Below, piece by piece: positions 16,809 through 25,177 of a stretch of DNA of 64,000 nt. Every line of letters begins with the position of its first letter. Positions within the stretch are counted from its first letter, which is position 1. Made by a program: the position numbers and the translations under genes. Below the pieces are notes generated by a model, which was given only the letters and a program-made list of their open reading frames with translations, was not told where the DNA came from and did not search any database. Origin of the DNA: Eubacterium callanderi (GTDB lineage: Bacteria > Bacillota > Clostridia > Eubacteriales > Eubacteriaceae); NCBI RefSeq assembly GCF_900142645.1, contig NZ_FRBP01000009.1, positions 1 through 64,000 of the forward strand. The letters run 5' to 3'.

Positions 16809-16867
16809 GAGGCCGATGCAGAAATCGGGGTGCCCGGGGCACAAACGGTGCTGCAAAGGCCTCTTTT
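16809..16867 (+). promoter_or_regulatory. Nested GC-rich hairpin between cbiL and cbiD
   Basis: GAGGCC (16809-16814) pairs with GGCCTC (16858-16863), then TGCAG with CTGCA across a 2x2 internal loop. An inner GTGCC-CGG-GGCAC hairpin (16830-16842) lies inside a larger loop. TTTT follows. It could be an internal terminator, an mRNA-stabilising structure or a small RNA motif. Confidence 0.6.
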
Positions 16868-16879
16868 AGCGAGGATAAT

Positions 16880-18007
16880 ATGCTGGAAAAATATATAGAA
16901 AAAGGCGGCAAGCGGCTGCGCTACGGCTATACAACAGGTTCCTGCGCCACAGCGGCGGCAAAGGGCGCGGTATCCATGCTGCTTAGCGGTCAGAAGCTGG
17001 AGAGCATCGGCATTGACACACCAAAGGGGTGGCCGCTGACCATCGAGCTGTTTGACTGTGAGATTGGTGATCAGTGGTCTTCCTGCTCAGTGATCAAGGA
17101 TGGCGGCGACGATCCGGATATTACAAACGGCGTTAAAATTTTTGTGAAGGTGACCAAAAAGGCTGAGCCCGGTATTACTTTTAAAGGCGGCAGGGGCGTT
17201 GGGAAGGTTACCTTGAAAGGCCTGAGCCTGCCAGTGGGGGAACCGGCCATCAATCCGGTTCCGCGGGAGATGATCACCCGCGAAATTATGAAGGTTATGA
17301 AGGAATACGGGGCAGAAGGCGGCTATGAGGTAGAGGTCTCCATTCCAGACGGTGAGGTTCTTGCCGAAAGGACTTTTAACCCCAAGCTGGGTATTGTCGG
17401 AGGCTTGTCTATAGTGGGCACCTCCGGTATCGTTGAGCCCATGAGCGAGGATGCGCTCAAAGAATCCATGCGGCTGGAGCTCTCCATGCTCAAAGCAAAA
17501 GAAGTTGATGCGGTTATCTTTGTTCCGGGCAATTACGGCAAGGATTTTGTGGAGTCAATCCATTTGAATACAGAGGTGCTTGTGAAAACCAGCAATTTTA
17601 TCGGCTTTATGCTTGAGGAAGCCGAGCGGATGGGCTTTAAAAAGATTCTCTTTGTCGGGCATTTGGGAAAACTGGTAAAGGTGGCAGGCGGCCTGTTCAA
17701 CACGCACAGCGCAGTAGCTGACGGGCGGATGGAAATTCTGGCCGCTCACTGCGCACTTCTTGGCGGAAGCCAGGCATGTGTCGAAAAAATTATGAACAGT
17801 ACCACCACCGATGAGGCGACGGACTACCTGCTGGAGGAAAAAATACCGGGATATTTTGATCATCTGGCCGAAGCGGTAAAAAGGCGCTGCGAGGCAAAGG
17901 TCTATGATAATATTGAAATTGAGACCATTATTTTTTCAAAGGCACATGGTCTTTTGGGTAAAAGCGCCGGGGCAAAGGATATGGTAAAAGCACTATGTAT
18001 AAATTAA
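16880..18007 (+). CDS. cbiD: Cobalt-precorrin-5B C1-methyltransferase
   Basis: 375 residues, CbiD family. The N-terminal LRYGYTTGSCATAAAKGA is diagnostic, with VIKDGGDDPDITNG near 75. It adds the C1 methyl group after ring contraction, using SAM. A GCGAGG-type ribosome site precedes the ATG. Its 3' end overlaps cbiE by 13 bp. Confidence 0.95.
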   Translation: MLEKYIEKGGKRLRYGYTTGSCATAAAKGAVSMLLSGQKLESIGIDTPKGWPLTIELFDCEIGDQWSSCSVIKDGGDDPDITNGVKIFVKVTKKAEPGITFKGGRGVGKVTLKGLSLPVGEPAINPVPREMITREIMKVMKEYGAEGGYEVEVSIPDGEVLAERTFNPKLGIVGGLSIVGTSGIVEPMSEDALKESMRLELSMLKAKEVDAVIFVPGNYGKDFVESIHLNTEVLVKTSNFIGFMLEEAERMGFKKILFVGHLGKLVKVAGGLFNTHSAVADGRMEILAAHCALLGGSQACVEKIMNSTTTDEATDYLLEEKIPGYFDHLAEAVKRRCEAKVYDNIEIETIIFSKAHGLLGKSAGAKDMVKALCIN

Positions 18008-18621
18008 AAGTAATAAGCCTTGGGCCGGGACATCCTGATTATATTCTCCCCATCGCTAAGAAGGAAATCGCCGAGGCTGAGGTCATTTTATGCGGGGAAC
18101 GGCACCTGGAAAGCTTTGACGCTGCCGATAAAGAGGTTATGATTATTGGCAGGGGAACGCCCCTGTCTGAGTTGATGCAGCGTGTGAAGGAATGCTATGC
18201 CGATCGGAAAACAGCCATTGTTGTGTCGGGTGACTGCGGCTTTTACAGTCTCTTAACCTACACGAAAAAGAGGATTCCATCAGAGGATATCGAAGCGGTC
18301 CCAGGGATATCCTCCTTACAGTATCTCTTTGCTAAAATCGGCATGACCTGGCAGGACGCAGAGATGATGAGCCTGCACGGCAGGGATCAGGATTTGCTGG
18401 ATCGGGTCGCAACAGGAAACAAGGTTGGCATTCTGACAGACGGAGAGCATAATACAGCCTATATTGCCAAAATGTTGATGGAGAACAGGTATGGGGAAAA
18501 ATTCCTCTATGTTGGGGAAGATCTCTCCTATTCAGATGAACGGATTACAAGATTAACAGTGGAGGAAGGCCTTGGCTTTAAGGAAAAAGGTATGGCCGTA
18601 GTGGTGATTGCAGATGAGTAG
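17995..18621 (+). CDS. cbiE: Cobalt-precorrin-7 C5-methyltransferase
   Basis: 208 residues, SAM-dependent tetrapyrrole methylase fold with SLGPGHPDYILPIA at the start, VSGDCGFYSLL near 78 and VPGISSLQYLFAK near 102. It methylates C5. The ATG lies within the end of cbiD and the stop overlaps cbiT, so cbiD-E-T are translationally coupled. In some bacteria CbiE and CbiT are fused; here they are separate. Confidence 0.92.
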   Translation: MYKLKVISLGPGHPDYILPIAKKEIAEAEVILCGERHLESFDAADKEVMIIGRGTPLSELMQRVKECYADRKTAIVVSGDCGFYSLLTYTKKRIPSEDIEAVPGISSLQYLFAKIGMTWQDAEMMSLHGRDQDLLDRVATGNKVGILTDGEHNTAYIAKMLMENRYGEKFLYVGEDLSYSDERITRLTVEEGLGFKEKGMAVVVIADE

Positions 18622-19192
18622 AGTAGCTGGTTATAAAGATGAAGATTACATCCGGGGAAAGGCCCCGATGACAAAGAGAGAGGTCCGTATTCTGACAATC
18701 TCTTTATTAGGCATTCAGGAAAAAGACGTCGTGGTAGACATTGGCGCCGGCACTGGCGGTCTGACTATGGAGGCGGCTTACGCGGCAAATGAGGGAAGGG
18801 TTTATGCGGTCGAAGCCAAAGACGCGGCGCTGGAGCTTGAAAAACAGAACATTGAAAAATTCGGTGCAGGCAATGTGACTATTATTCCTGGAAAAGCGCC
18901 GGCAGTGCTTGATGAAATCAAAGAAAAAGTTGATAAGGTGATTATCGGCGGTACCGGCGGACAGCTTGAGGCGGTTTTTATCTGGTGCAAGGAGCATTTA
19001 AACCCAGGCGGCAGGCTGGCAGCCAACTTTGTCACCATGGAAAACGCATCCCTGGCCACAACCCTGATGCGCAAGTACTTTACCGATGTGGACATGATCC
19101 AGGTGGGCGTCAGCCGGGGTGAGTTTATCGGCGGCCTCACCATGCTGAAAGCCTCCAACCCGATTTTTATTATTACCGGGAGTGTGGAATAG
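18614..19192 (+). CDS. cbiT: Cobalt-precorrin-6B C15-methyltransferase (decarboxylating)
   Basis: 192 residues from ATG 18614; an in-frame TTG at 18608 is also possible. It is a Rossmann-type methyltransferase with VVDIGAGTGGLTMEAA near 39 and IIGGTGGQ near 107. It methylates C15 and removes the acetate carboxyl at C12. It is the last gene of B12 operon 1. No clear terminator follows within the 160-bp gap. Confidence 0.92.
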   Translation: MSRVAGYKDEDYIRGKAPMTKREVRILTISLLGIQEKDVVVDIGAGTGGLTMEAAYAANEGRVYAVEAKDAALELEKQNIEKFGAGNVTIIPGKAPAVLDEIKEKVDKVIIGGTGGQLEAVFIWCKEHLNPGGRLAANFVTMENASLATTLMRKYFTDVDMIQVGVSRGEFIGGLTMLKASNPIFIITGSVE

Positions 19193-19250
19193 GTGCTGCT
19201 TCTTCGCCAAAAAGTATAAATTTTAATACACAGGAACAAAAGAATTTATG

Positions 19251-19279
19251 TTTACGGTGAAGCGCCAAAATGGTATGAT
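19251..19279 (+). promoter_or_regulatory. Sigma-A promoter of the paaK-ACT operon
   Basis: TTTACG, 17 bases, TATGAT, about 75 bp before the paaK start. Confidence 0.6.
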
Positions 19280-19353
19280 ATATTAAAGATTATTATTAAT
19301 AAAGTATGCGGCAACGGCCGTCTGCTTAGAATAACAGAGAGGAATTGAAAATT

Positions 19354-20655
19354 ATGGAGAATTATTTCCAGCCTGAAATCGAGTGTGCCTCACGGGAACA
19401 GATCCGGGCCTGGCAGGATGAACGTTTGGTGGAGACGGTTAAGCATGTTTATGAAAACGTCCCTTATTACAGAAATCTGATGGAAGAAAAAAATGTGACC
19501 CCTGACGATATCAAGGGTGTGGACGATTTACACAAGCTGCCGTTTTTGACAAAGGATGACCTGAGAGAGGCCTATCCTTATGGCCTTTTGGCAGAGCCGC
19601 TGGAAAACTGTGTGCGCATCCAGTCTACCAGTGGCACCACTGGACGCCGGGTCGTTGCTTTTTATACCCAGGATGACATTGACCTGTGGGATGAATGCTG
19701 CGCCCGTGCCATTGTGGCAGCCGGAGGAACCAAGGAAGACGTAGTGCATGTCTCCTACGGCTATGGCCTGTTTACTGGCGGCCCTGGCCTGAACGGCGGT
19801 TCTCACAAGGTGGGCTGCCTGACACTGCCGATGTCTTCGGGAAATACTGAACGCCAGATTCAGTTTATGCGGGATCTGGGCTCCACGATTCTCTGCTGTA
19901 CGCCATCCTATGCCGCGTTCCTGGGCGAGACCATCTGTGAAATGGGCCTTCAGGATGAAATTAAGCTGAAAGCTGGTATCTTCGGCGCGGAAGCCTGGAG
20001 TGAGGAAATGCGCCAGGATATCCAGAACAAGCTCGGCATCAAAGCCTACGATATCTATGGTCTGACAGAAATTTCTGGACCGGGCGTATCCTTTGAATGC
20101 AGCGAACAGACCGGTATGCACATCAATGAGGACCACTTTATCGCAGAGATCATCGACCCGAATACCGGCGAGGTGCTGCCAGATGGCGAAAAGGGCGAGC
20201 TGGTATTCACGAGCATTACCAAAAAAGCATTCCCGCTGCTCCGCTACCGCACCCGTGACATCTGTGTTCTGAGCCGCGAAAAATGCTCCTGCGGAAGAAC
20301 CCATGTCAAGATGACCAAGCCAATGGGCCGTAGCGATGATATGCTCATCGTAAAAGGCGTTAATGTATTCCCGTCTCAGATTGAGACAGTGCTCTTAAAC
20401 AAGGGGTATCCGGCAAATTATCAGATCATTGTCAGCCGCGAAAACAACAGCGATAAGCTGGATGTTCAGGTTGAAATGACCCTTGAAATGTTCTCAGATA
20501 ATCTGAGAGAGGTTTCAGCCAGAGAAAAAGAACTGGTAGACGCGCTCAAGGCCATGCTTGGTATCTATGCCAATGTTCAGCTGGTTGCGCCGAAGTCCAT
20601 TACCCGCAGCGAAGGCAAGGCCGTTCGCGTCATTGATAAACGTAATCTATATTAA
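19354..20655 (+). CDS. paaK: Phenylacetate-CoA ligase
   Basis: 433 residues; ATG 19354 has AGAGAGG 11 bases upstream. It is an AMP-forming acyl-CoA ligase of the PaaK subfamily, with the P-loop STSGTTGRR near 92, YGLTEISGPG near 238 and a C-terminal PaaK domain containing the GRSDDML segment. It activates phenylacetate or a related aryl acid to its CoA thioester in the cytoplasm. Adjacent ACT genes are typical for this family in anaerobes that ferment aromatic amino acids. The substrate could be an indole- or hydroxyphenyl-acetate. Confidence 0.9.
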   Translation: MENYFQPEIECASREQIRAWQDERLVETVKHVYENVPYYRNLMEEKNVTPDDIKGVDDLHKLPFLTKDDLREAYPYGLLAEPLENCVRIQSTSGTTGRRVVAFYTQDDIDLWDECCARAIVAAGGTKEDVVHVSYGYGLFTGGPGLNGGSHKVGCLTLPMSSGNTERQIQFMRDLGSTILCCTPSYAAFLGETICEMGLQDEIKLKAGIFGAEAWSEEMRQDIQNKLGIKAYDIYGLTEISGPGVSFECSEQTGMHINEDHFIAEIIDPNTGEVLPDGEKGELVFTSITKKAFPLLRYRTRDICVLSREKCSCGRTHVKMTKPMGRSDDMLIVKGVNVFPSQIETVLLNKGYPANYQIIVSRENNSDKLDVQVEMTLEMFSDNLREVSAREKELVDALKAMLGIYANVQLVAPKSITRSEGKAVRVIDKRNLY

Positions 20656-20669
20656 ATGAGGTGTGAAAG

Positions 20670-21101
20670 ATGACTATTAAACAGATTTCCGTATTTGTGG
20701 AAAACAAAGCTGGCCAGTTGTCGAACTTTGTGGATGTGCTGTCAGAAAACGATATTGACATGCGCGCCCTCTCCCTTGCCGAAACCAAGGATTTTGGCAT
20801 TGTCCGCGTCATTGTGGATGATTCTTATAAAGCGTCGACAGTCCTCAAGGAGGCTGGTTACATCTTTAAGCTGACGCCAGTGCTGGCAGCGGCTGTGCCC
20901 GATGAACCGGGAGCGCTGAAAAATATTTTGAAGATTCTGGGCGACAGCAATATCAACCTGGAATACACCTATGCCTTTATTACCCGCAAAAAGGATCTGG
21001 CCTATATGATCTTGAGGGTTGAAGACAATGAAAAAGCCATTGAAGCGCTTTCCAGAAGCGGTGTGAAGCTGCTGACTCAGGAAGACCTCGAAGAGCTCTA
21101 A
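20670..21101 (+). CDS. Tandem ACT-domain protein
   Basis: 143 residues made of two ACT domains (about 1-68 and 70-140). The repeats begin QISVFVENKAGQL and LAAAVPDEPGAL. ACT domains bind amino acids, so it probably senses an aromatic or branched-chain amino acid and modulates the ligase or its pathway. It lies 14 bp after paaK and shares its transcript. Confidence 0.85.
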   Translation: MTIKQISVFVENKAGQLSNFVDVLSENDIDMRALSLAETKDFGIVRVIVDDSYKASTVLKEAGYIFKLTPVLAAAVPDEPGALKNILKILGDSNINLEYTYAFITRKKDLAYMILRVEDNEKAIEALSRSGVKLLTQEDLEEL

Positions 21102-21119
21102 ATCAAAGGAAATAAAAAA

Positions 21120-21157
21120 CCGGGGCGTAACGAAAAGTTACGTCCCGGACTTTTTTT
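21120..21157 (+). terminator. Conserved-family terminator, copy 1
   Basis: CCGGGGCGTAAC-GAAAA-GTTACGTCCCGG is a 12-bp stem followed by ACTTTTTTT. It sits between convergent genes. It is one of five related hairpins in this window (others at 41196, 45536, 55123, 61720). Confidence 0.92.
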
Positions 21158-21164
21158 GCGCTGT

Positions 21165-22034
21165 TTAAGCGTCTGCCTTTCCGGTGGAACCGAAAAGATC
21201 CATTTTTACTTTTACAATATCTTTGATGGCCTGTGTGCCAGGTGCCAGTAATTTACGAGGATCAAAACCCTTGCCTTCAAGGTCTTTGCCGGCTTCAATG
21301 TATTTTCTGGTCGCTTCGGCAAATACAAGCTGGCATTCAGTGTTTACATTAATTTTTGCTACGCCTAAATCAATGGCTTTTCTGACCATTTCATCCGGAA
21401 TACCGGTGCCACCGTGGAGAACAAGGGGCATATCGCCGGTTTTTTCCTGAATTTTAGCTAAAACGTCGAAGTTTAAGCCCTGCCAGTTTTCAGGATATTT
21501 TCCGTGGATATTACCGATTCCGGCAGCTAACATGGTGACGCCCAAATCAGCAATCTTTTTACATTCTTCAGGATCGGCGAATTCGCCAGTTCCGACAACG
21601 CCGTCTTCTTCACCGCCGATGGCGCCTACTTCTGCTTCCAGGGATAAGCCCTTGCCGCGGCAGATTTCAACCAGTTCCTTTGTTTTTTCGATGTTTTCAT
21701 CAAAAGGCAGATGAGAACCATCAAACATGATGGATGAGAAGCCAGCTGCGATACAGGCTTTTGCGCCTTCGTAGCTGCCGTGGTCTAAATGAAGGGCAAC
21801 CGGAACAGAGATATTTAATTCGTCCAGCATTCCGTTAACCATATTGGTGACTGTTTTGTAGCCGCACATATATTTTCCAGCACCTTCAGAAACCCCTAAG
21901 ATAACAGGTGATCTCTGTTCATTGGCCGTCTGAAGAACCGCTTTGGTCCATTCAAGATTATTGATGTTGAACTGTCCCACACCATAATGGCCTGCTTTTG
22001 CTTTATTAAGCATTTCTTTTGCTGATACTAACAT
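21165..22034 (-). CDS. fba: Class II fructose-1,6-bisphosphate aldolase
   Basis: 289 residues, zinc-dependent class II aldolase. HLDHGSY near 82 holds zinc/catalytic residues, EAEVGAIGG near 133, LHGGTGIP near 208 and KINVNTE near 230. It interconverts fructose 1,6-bisphosphate with DHAP and glyceraldehyde 3-phosphate. A tagatose- or other ketose-bisphosphate aldolase cannot be excluded. It is a single-gene unit preceded by an AGGAGG site. Confidence 0.93.
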   Translation of the reverse strand: MLVSAKEMLNKAKAGHYGVGQFNINNLEWTKAVLQTANEQRSPVILGVSEGAGKYMCGYKTVTNMVNGMLDELNISVPVALHLDHGSYEGAKACIAAGFSSIMFDGSHLPFDENIEKTKELVEICRGKGLSLEAEVGAIGGEEDGVVGTGEFADPEECKKIADLGVTMLAAGIGNIHGKYPENWQGLNFDVLAKIQEKTGDMPLVLHGGTGIPDEMVRKAIDLGVAKINVNTECQLVFAEATRKYIEAGKDLEGKGFDPRKLLAPGTQAIKDIVKVKMDLFGSTGKADA

Positions 22035-22187
22035 AATAGAATGATCCTCCTAAAATTTTGAGTTTAACTAACTGTTTAAATTATATATTAAGTGCAAAAA
22101 AGTCTCAAGACCCATACCAATTTTTCCAGTACGAAAACCCGGGTTAATCATTTGCAGATTTTATTAAAGCGGTTTCATTTTTGGGGA

Positions 22188-23639
22188 TCAGAGGGTCTTT
22201 TCTTTAATTTCTTCAGTTTGCTCTGAGTAGAGAAGCTTTAATTTTTGCTCTGAGTACTCGTAGGTCTGCCTGTAAGTGTTTTCAATGATTTTTCCAAGCA
22301 GGGCAGTGTCATTGTTTGTGACAGCTTTTGTGAGCTTGTCCATATCGCCGTACAGAAGGCGGTCAACACGGTCATAATCATCATTGCTGACAAAGGTTTT
22401 AAGGATGACGCCATAGGCCAGTTTGATTTTCAGATGCTCATAAATGTTCTGCATGGCCGGGGACTGGATTGATGAGATCAGAATATCGGTTAAGGCTGTG
22501 GTGATACCGCGGCTGTAACGCTTGCTTTCCAGAAGCTCAAGGATATGTTTTTTGTCCGTTTCGCTCATGGATTTAAAAGCGTCAAAAGCGATGGCTTTGC
22601 ATGAATAACGCAGAATCTGGAGACTGCTCAGATATTCATCCAGCTGTCCGAGGACTTCCGGGGAATGGGAACGTTCAAAAACGATTTGAGTACCCTTTCC
22701 ATTAAAGGTTCTGGTCAGGCCGAGGGAATTCAGAATAGACAGGGCTTTTCGGACGGTTACCGGTGAAACGCCGTAAACTCTGCGCAGTTCGGACTCGGAA
22801 GGAAGAAAATCGCCGGCCACGTTGCCGGATTTCTCGCTCTCCCACATAATATCACTGGCAATTCTCAGGTAGAGCGGTGTCGGGGCATTGTCAATAAACC
22901 AATTAAAACTTTCAGCTTCGGAAGGCGCCGCCGGTGCGTTCACCATATAGGCCGCATCAAAGCGCTGGCTGATTTCATTAAGCCCCTGAAGCAGTAAGTG
23001 ATGAAAATGTTTGAAATTCTGCTTGGCGGCATGATCCAGCAGTTCCTTATACCATCCCTTGATCGCTTCCTCTGAGAGGTCTTCATGGAGCGTATGGCCG
23101 GTAATATTGCTGTGAATGGAATCGATCCGGACAAAATCGCAGATCTGTTCAAAAAGCTCGATGACAAAGGGGTTCTCTGTTCTTCTCAGGATATTCCGGA
23201 TAAAGCGGCAGTGGAAGGCAAACATTTCGATCGGGTTGGAAGAATCCAGGCTGTCGGTCATTTCGTATAGGGTCATGAAATCTTCACGGCTGCATTTGGA
23301 AGCGCCGTATGTGATGGTGCTGGGTAAAAGAATAGAGAGCATCCGGTATGTATCACTGATGCCGTGACGCCGGTTTTCAAAGCGCTTTTCATAAGCCTCA
23401 CGGTGTTCCGGCAGGCGGCTGTCAAAGATTACCTGAGCATTTTTACCGTGGGAGCAGAAAATAAGATTGTTGTCCTGCAGCAGACGCAGGGCTTTTCGAA
23501 CGGAATTACGACTGGCACCCATTTGTTTGCTGATTTTTGGTTCAGATGGCAGGGCGTCACCCAGTTTTAATTTGCCGTTGTAAATATCATCCTCAATCTT
23601 TCTGCAAATAAATAGATACAATGGAATTTCTTTTTTCAA
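22188..23639 (-). CDS. GntR-type regulator with two DNA-binding halves
   Basis: 483 residues, about twice a normal GntR protein. A first winged helix (about 5-70, PSEPKISKQMGASRNSVRKA) is followed by an all-helical effector-like domain. A second winged helix (about 254-322, PSESELRRVYGVSPVTVRKA) is followed by another helical domain. This reads as an ancestral tandem duplication fused in frame. It probably represses or activates a nearby or own promoter. The ligand and targets are unknown. Divergence between the halves suggests both are functional. Confidence 0.85.
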   Translation of the reverse strand: MKKEIPLYLFICRKIEDDIYNGKLKLGDALPSEPKISKQMGASRNSVRKALRLLQDNNLIFCSHGKNAQVIFDSRLPEHREAYEKRFENRRHGISDTYRMLSILLPSTITYGASKCSREDFMTLYEMTDSLDSSNPIEMFAFHCRFIRNILRRTENPFVIELFEQICDFVRIDSIHSNITGHTLHEDLSEEAIKGWYKELLDHAAKQNFKHFHHLLLQGLNEISQRFDAAYMVNAPAAPSEAESFNWFIDNAPTPLYLRIASDIMWESEKSGNVAGDFLPSESELRRVYGVSPVTVRKALSILNSLGLTRTFNGKGTQIVFERSHSPEVLGQLDEYLSSLQILRYSCKAIAFDAFKSMSETDKKHILELLESKRYSRGITTALTDILISSIQSPAMQNIYEHLKIKLAYGVILKTFVSNDDYDRVDRLLYGDMDKLTKAVTNNDTALLGKIIENTYRQTYEYSEQKLKLLYSEQTEEIKEKTL

Positions 23640-23977
23640 AATACAATCTCCTTTTGGGGGTATTTTAACAGTATAACATCATTTGCTAAAACTTACATCT
23701 AAATTGAGAAAAAATTATAAAGAAATTCTTTTTCGGTCAGCCTTTACCATATCGGAATTAGATGTGTGTTCCTCTGAATGAGGTGTACCCATTTTGAAGA
23801 GAATTAAACACATGAAAAATATTTTTAAGGTAACAGAAATTTGAAAATATTTTAAAATGGGTTTTTTACATTGCAAATTCGGGTAAAAATAAGAAAACAA
23901 ATAAAAAGGATATAATTGGTTGAATTAAAATGATAACTTCAATTGCAGATAAAAAGTTTTTAAATAAAGAGATTGCT
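23640..23977. other. AT-rich intergenic region upstream of the GntR gene
   Basis: No convincing gene. It should contain the minus-strand promoter of the GntR gene. A GTTTTT-N14-GGGTAA element at 23861-23886 weakly resembles a sigma-B-type promoter pointing toward the RNA candidate that follows. Confidence 0.4.
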
Positions 23978-24256
23978 TTGACAGGAGATTCGATTTATAA
24001 TAAAGTATATATATTGGGAAAACTAAATAGAAATTGCGGCATCCGGAAAGTGCTGGCACACTTATCCGGCTTGCGCAGGTGCACAACCACCATACACAAC
24101 GGCCCTGGGGGGCACGTACCGCATTACTTATTATAGGCTATTTTTGTGCTAAAAACAAGAGGACACCCTATAAATAAGTGGGCTTATTTGTGTTAGCATT
24201 TTATAAAAGTGTCATATAACTGTGCATGGTTGGTTTTATCCTGCACAGTTTTTTTA
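23978..24256 (+). ncRNA. Candidate structured small RNA (promoter, GC-rich fold, terminator)
   Basis: TTGACA-N17-TAAAGT (23978-24006) precedes a GC-rich island in AT-rich DNA. Outer pairing TGCGG (24035-24039) with CCGCA (24119-24123) encloses a strong hairpin, CCGGAAAGTG with CACTTATCCGG around loop CTGGCA, and a GTGC/GCAC pairing. AAATAAG-TGGG-CTTATTT follows. ACTGTGCA...TGCACAGTTTTTTT (24219-24256) is a clear terminator before the XRE gene. No coding frame fits the island well. I cannot place it in a known RNA family. It could be a leader of the XRE gene instead of a free RNA. Confidence 0.5.
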
Positions 24257-24287
24257 TTTGGTTTTCCCTGAAATTTAGGAGAAGACA

Positions 24288-24629
24288 ATGGAATCAAGGT
24301 TAGATCAAAAGGCAATTGGCCAGCGCATCCGGCAGCGTAGAACTTTTTTAAACATGAGCCGTGAGGATTTGGCGCGAAAAATAGGGATTACACAGACTTT
24401 TTTAACGGACATCGAGCTGGGAACCAAAGGCTTTTCGCTAAAGAGTCTTGAACGTTTCTGTGAAGCGTTAAAAATGTCTTCAGACAGCATCCTGTTTGGC
24501 AAAAGCCTGGATGAAAAAGAAAAAAACACTGCACTGCTTGATATTCTGGAGCATTGCCCCGATGAAAAAAAGGAATACGCAGAAAGAATGATGATGCTCT
24601 TTTTAATGAGCCATGAAACAGAAAACTAG
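24288..24629 (+). CDS. XRE-family helix-turn-helix regulator
   Basis: 113 residues. The N-terminal HTH_3 domain spans about 11-65 (IGQRIRQRRTFLNMSREDLARKIG... QTFLTDIELGTKG). The short C-terminal part is helical and may dimerise. The ATG follows AGGAGA. Targets are unknown. It lies upstream of B12 operon 2 and next to a palindrome at 24682 that might be its operator, which is inference only. Confidence 0.85.
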   Translation: MESRLDQKAIGQRIRQRRTFLNMSREDLARKIGITQTFLTDIELGTKGFSLKSLERFCEALKMSSDSILFGKSLDEKEKNTALLDILEHCPDEKKEYAERMMMLFLMSHETEN

Positions 24630-24646
24630 CGTGGATGTATAAAATG

Positions 24647-24676
24647 ACCGGACTCAGGAAAAGAGACCGGTTTTTT
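24647..24676 (+). terminator. Terminator of the XRE gene
   Basis: ACCGG-A-CTC pairs with GAG-A-CCGGT, followed by TTTTTT. Confidence 0.8.
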
Positions 24677-24681
24677 ATTGC

Positions 24682-24698
24682 CTGTAATCCGATTACAG
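24682..24698. promoter_or_regulatory. Perfect 17-bp palindrome upstream of B12 operon 2
   Basis: CTGTAATC-C-GATTACAG has two 8-bp arms. It lies 80 bp upstream of the -10 of the hemA riboswitch transcript and directly after the XRE-gene terminator. It is probably a regulator binding site. Confidence 0.5.
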
Positions 24699-24778
24699 AA
24701 AATATGTAAAATATTCGGTGGAATCGGCAAAAAACTGCTTATTTCCCATAAAAAGGGGTAGCGCCTGAGTCGGATTGG

Positions 24779-24787
24779 TGATATAAT
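24779..24787 (+). promoter_or_regulatory. Extended -10 promoter of B12 operon 2
   Basis: TG-A-TATAAT is an extended -10 without a good -35, about 60 bp upstream of the riboswitch aptamer. Confidence 0.55.
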
Positions 24788-24845
24788 TGGAAACGAAAAT
24801 TAAATAGGAAAGACTAATGTAAAATCTGTTTTGGATTCTTTCGTT

Positions 24846-25000
24846 TTTGCCCTGGTAAAAACAAAGGATAAAGGGAATCTGGTGAAAATCCAGAGCGATC
24901 CGGTCACTGTAATTCGTTAAGTCTCCTTATGATGCCACTGGAATGAAAACCGGGAAGGCAAGGAGAATATAATGCGATGAGTCAGGAAACCTACTGGACA
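24846..25000 (+). promoter_or_regulatory. Cobalamin riboswitch upstream of hemA
   Basis: The aptamer hallmarks are clear: AAAGGGAATCTGGTGAAAAT, CCGGTCACTGTAATTCG, GATGCCACTGG, CCGGGAAGGC, and the B12 box GATGAGTCAGGAAACCT at 24976-24992. It controls the hem-cbi operon, so corrinoid excess should switch off tetrapyrrole precursor synthesis from hemA onward. Confidence 0.95.
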
Positions 25001-25097
25001 GAGTGCTAATAATTACCTCCAGGGAAAAGGGAACTTAGTAACGTTAATTTAATTGTAGTATCCGCAATAGACAGCGTGGATAAATAATTCTGTTGAC

Positions 25098-25138
25098 AAA
25101 CCTCTTTTTTACGGAGACGTAATGAAGAGGTTTTTATT
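25098..25138 (+). terminator. Riboswitch expression-platform terminator before hemA
   Basis: AAACCTCTT pairs with AAGAGGTTT, with an inner ACG/CGT pair, followed by TTATTTG. It lies 40 bp before the hemA start, as expected for a terminating B12 riboswitch. Confidence 0.82.
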
Positions 25139-25177
25139 TGTTTTTAATGAATGTTTGATTGAAGGAGAAGGATTGAA

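Noticed and set aside
24031-24123. tRNA, SRP RNA or 6S RNA identity for the GC-rich island
   Set aside because: No cloverleaf, no SRP GGAAG tetraloop context and no long 6S-like closing helix could be drawn.
23930-24136. A 68-codon frame overlapping the RNA candidate
   Set aside because: It spans the proposed promoter and the GC-rich fold, and its composition changes abruptly midway; no ribosome site is seen before its ATG.
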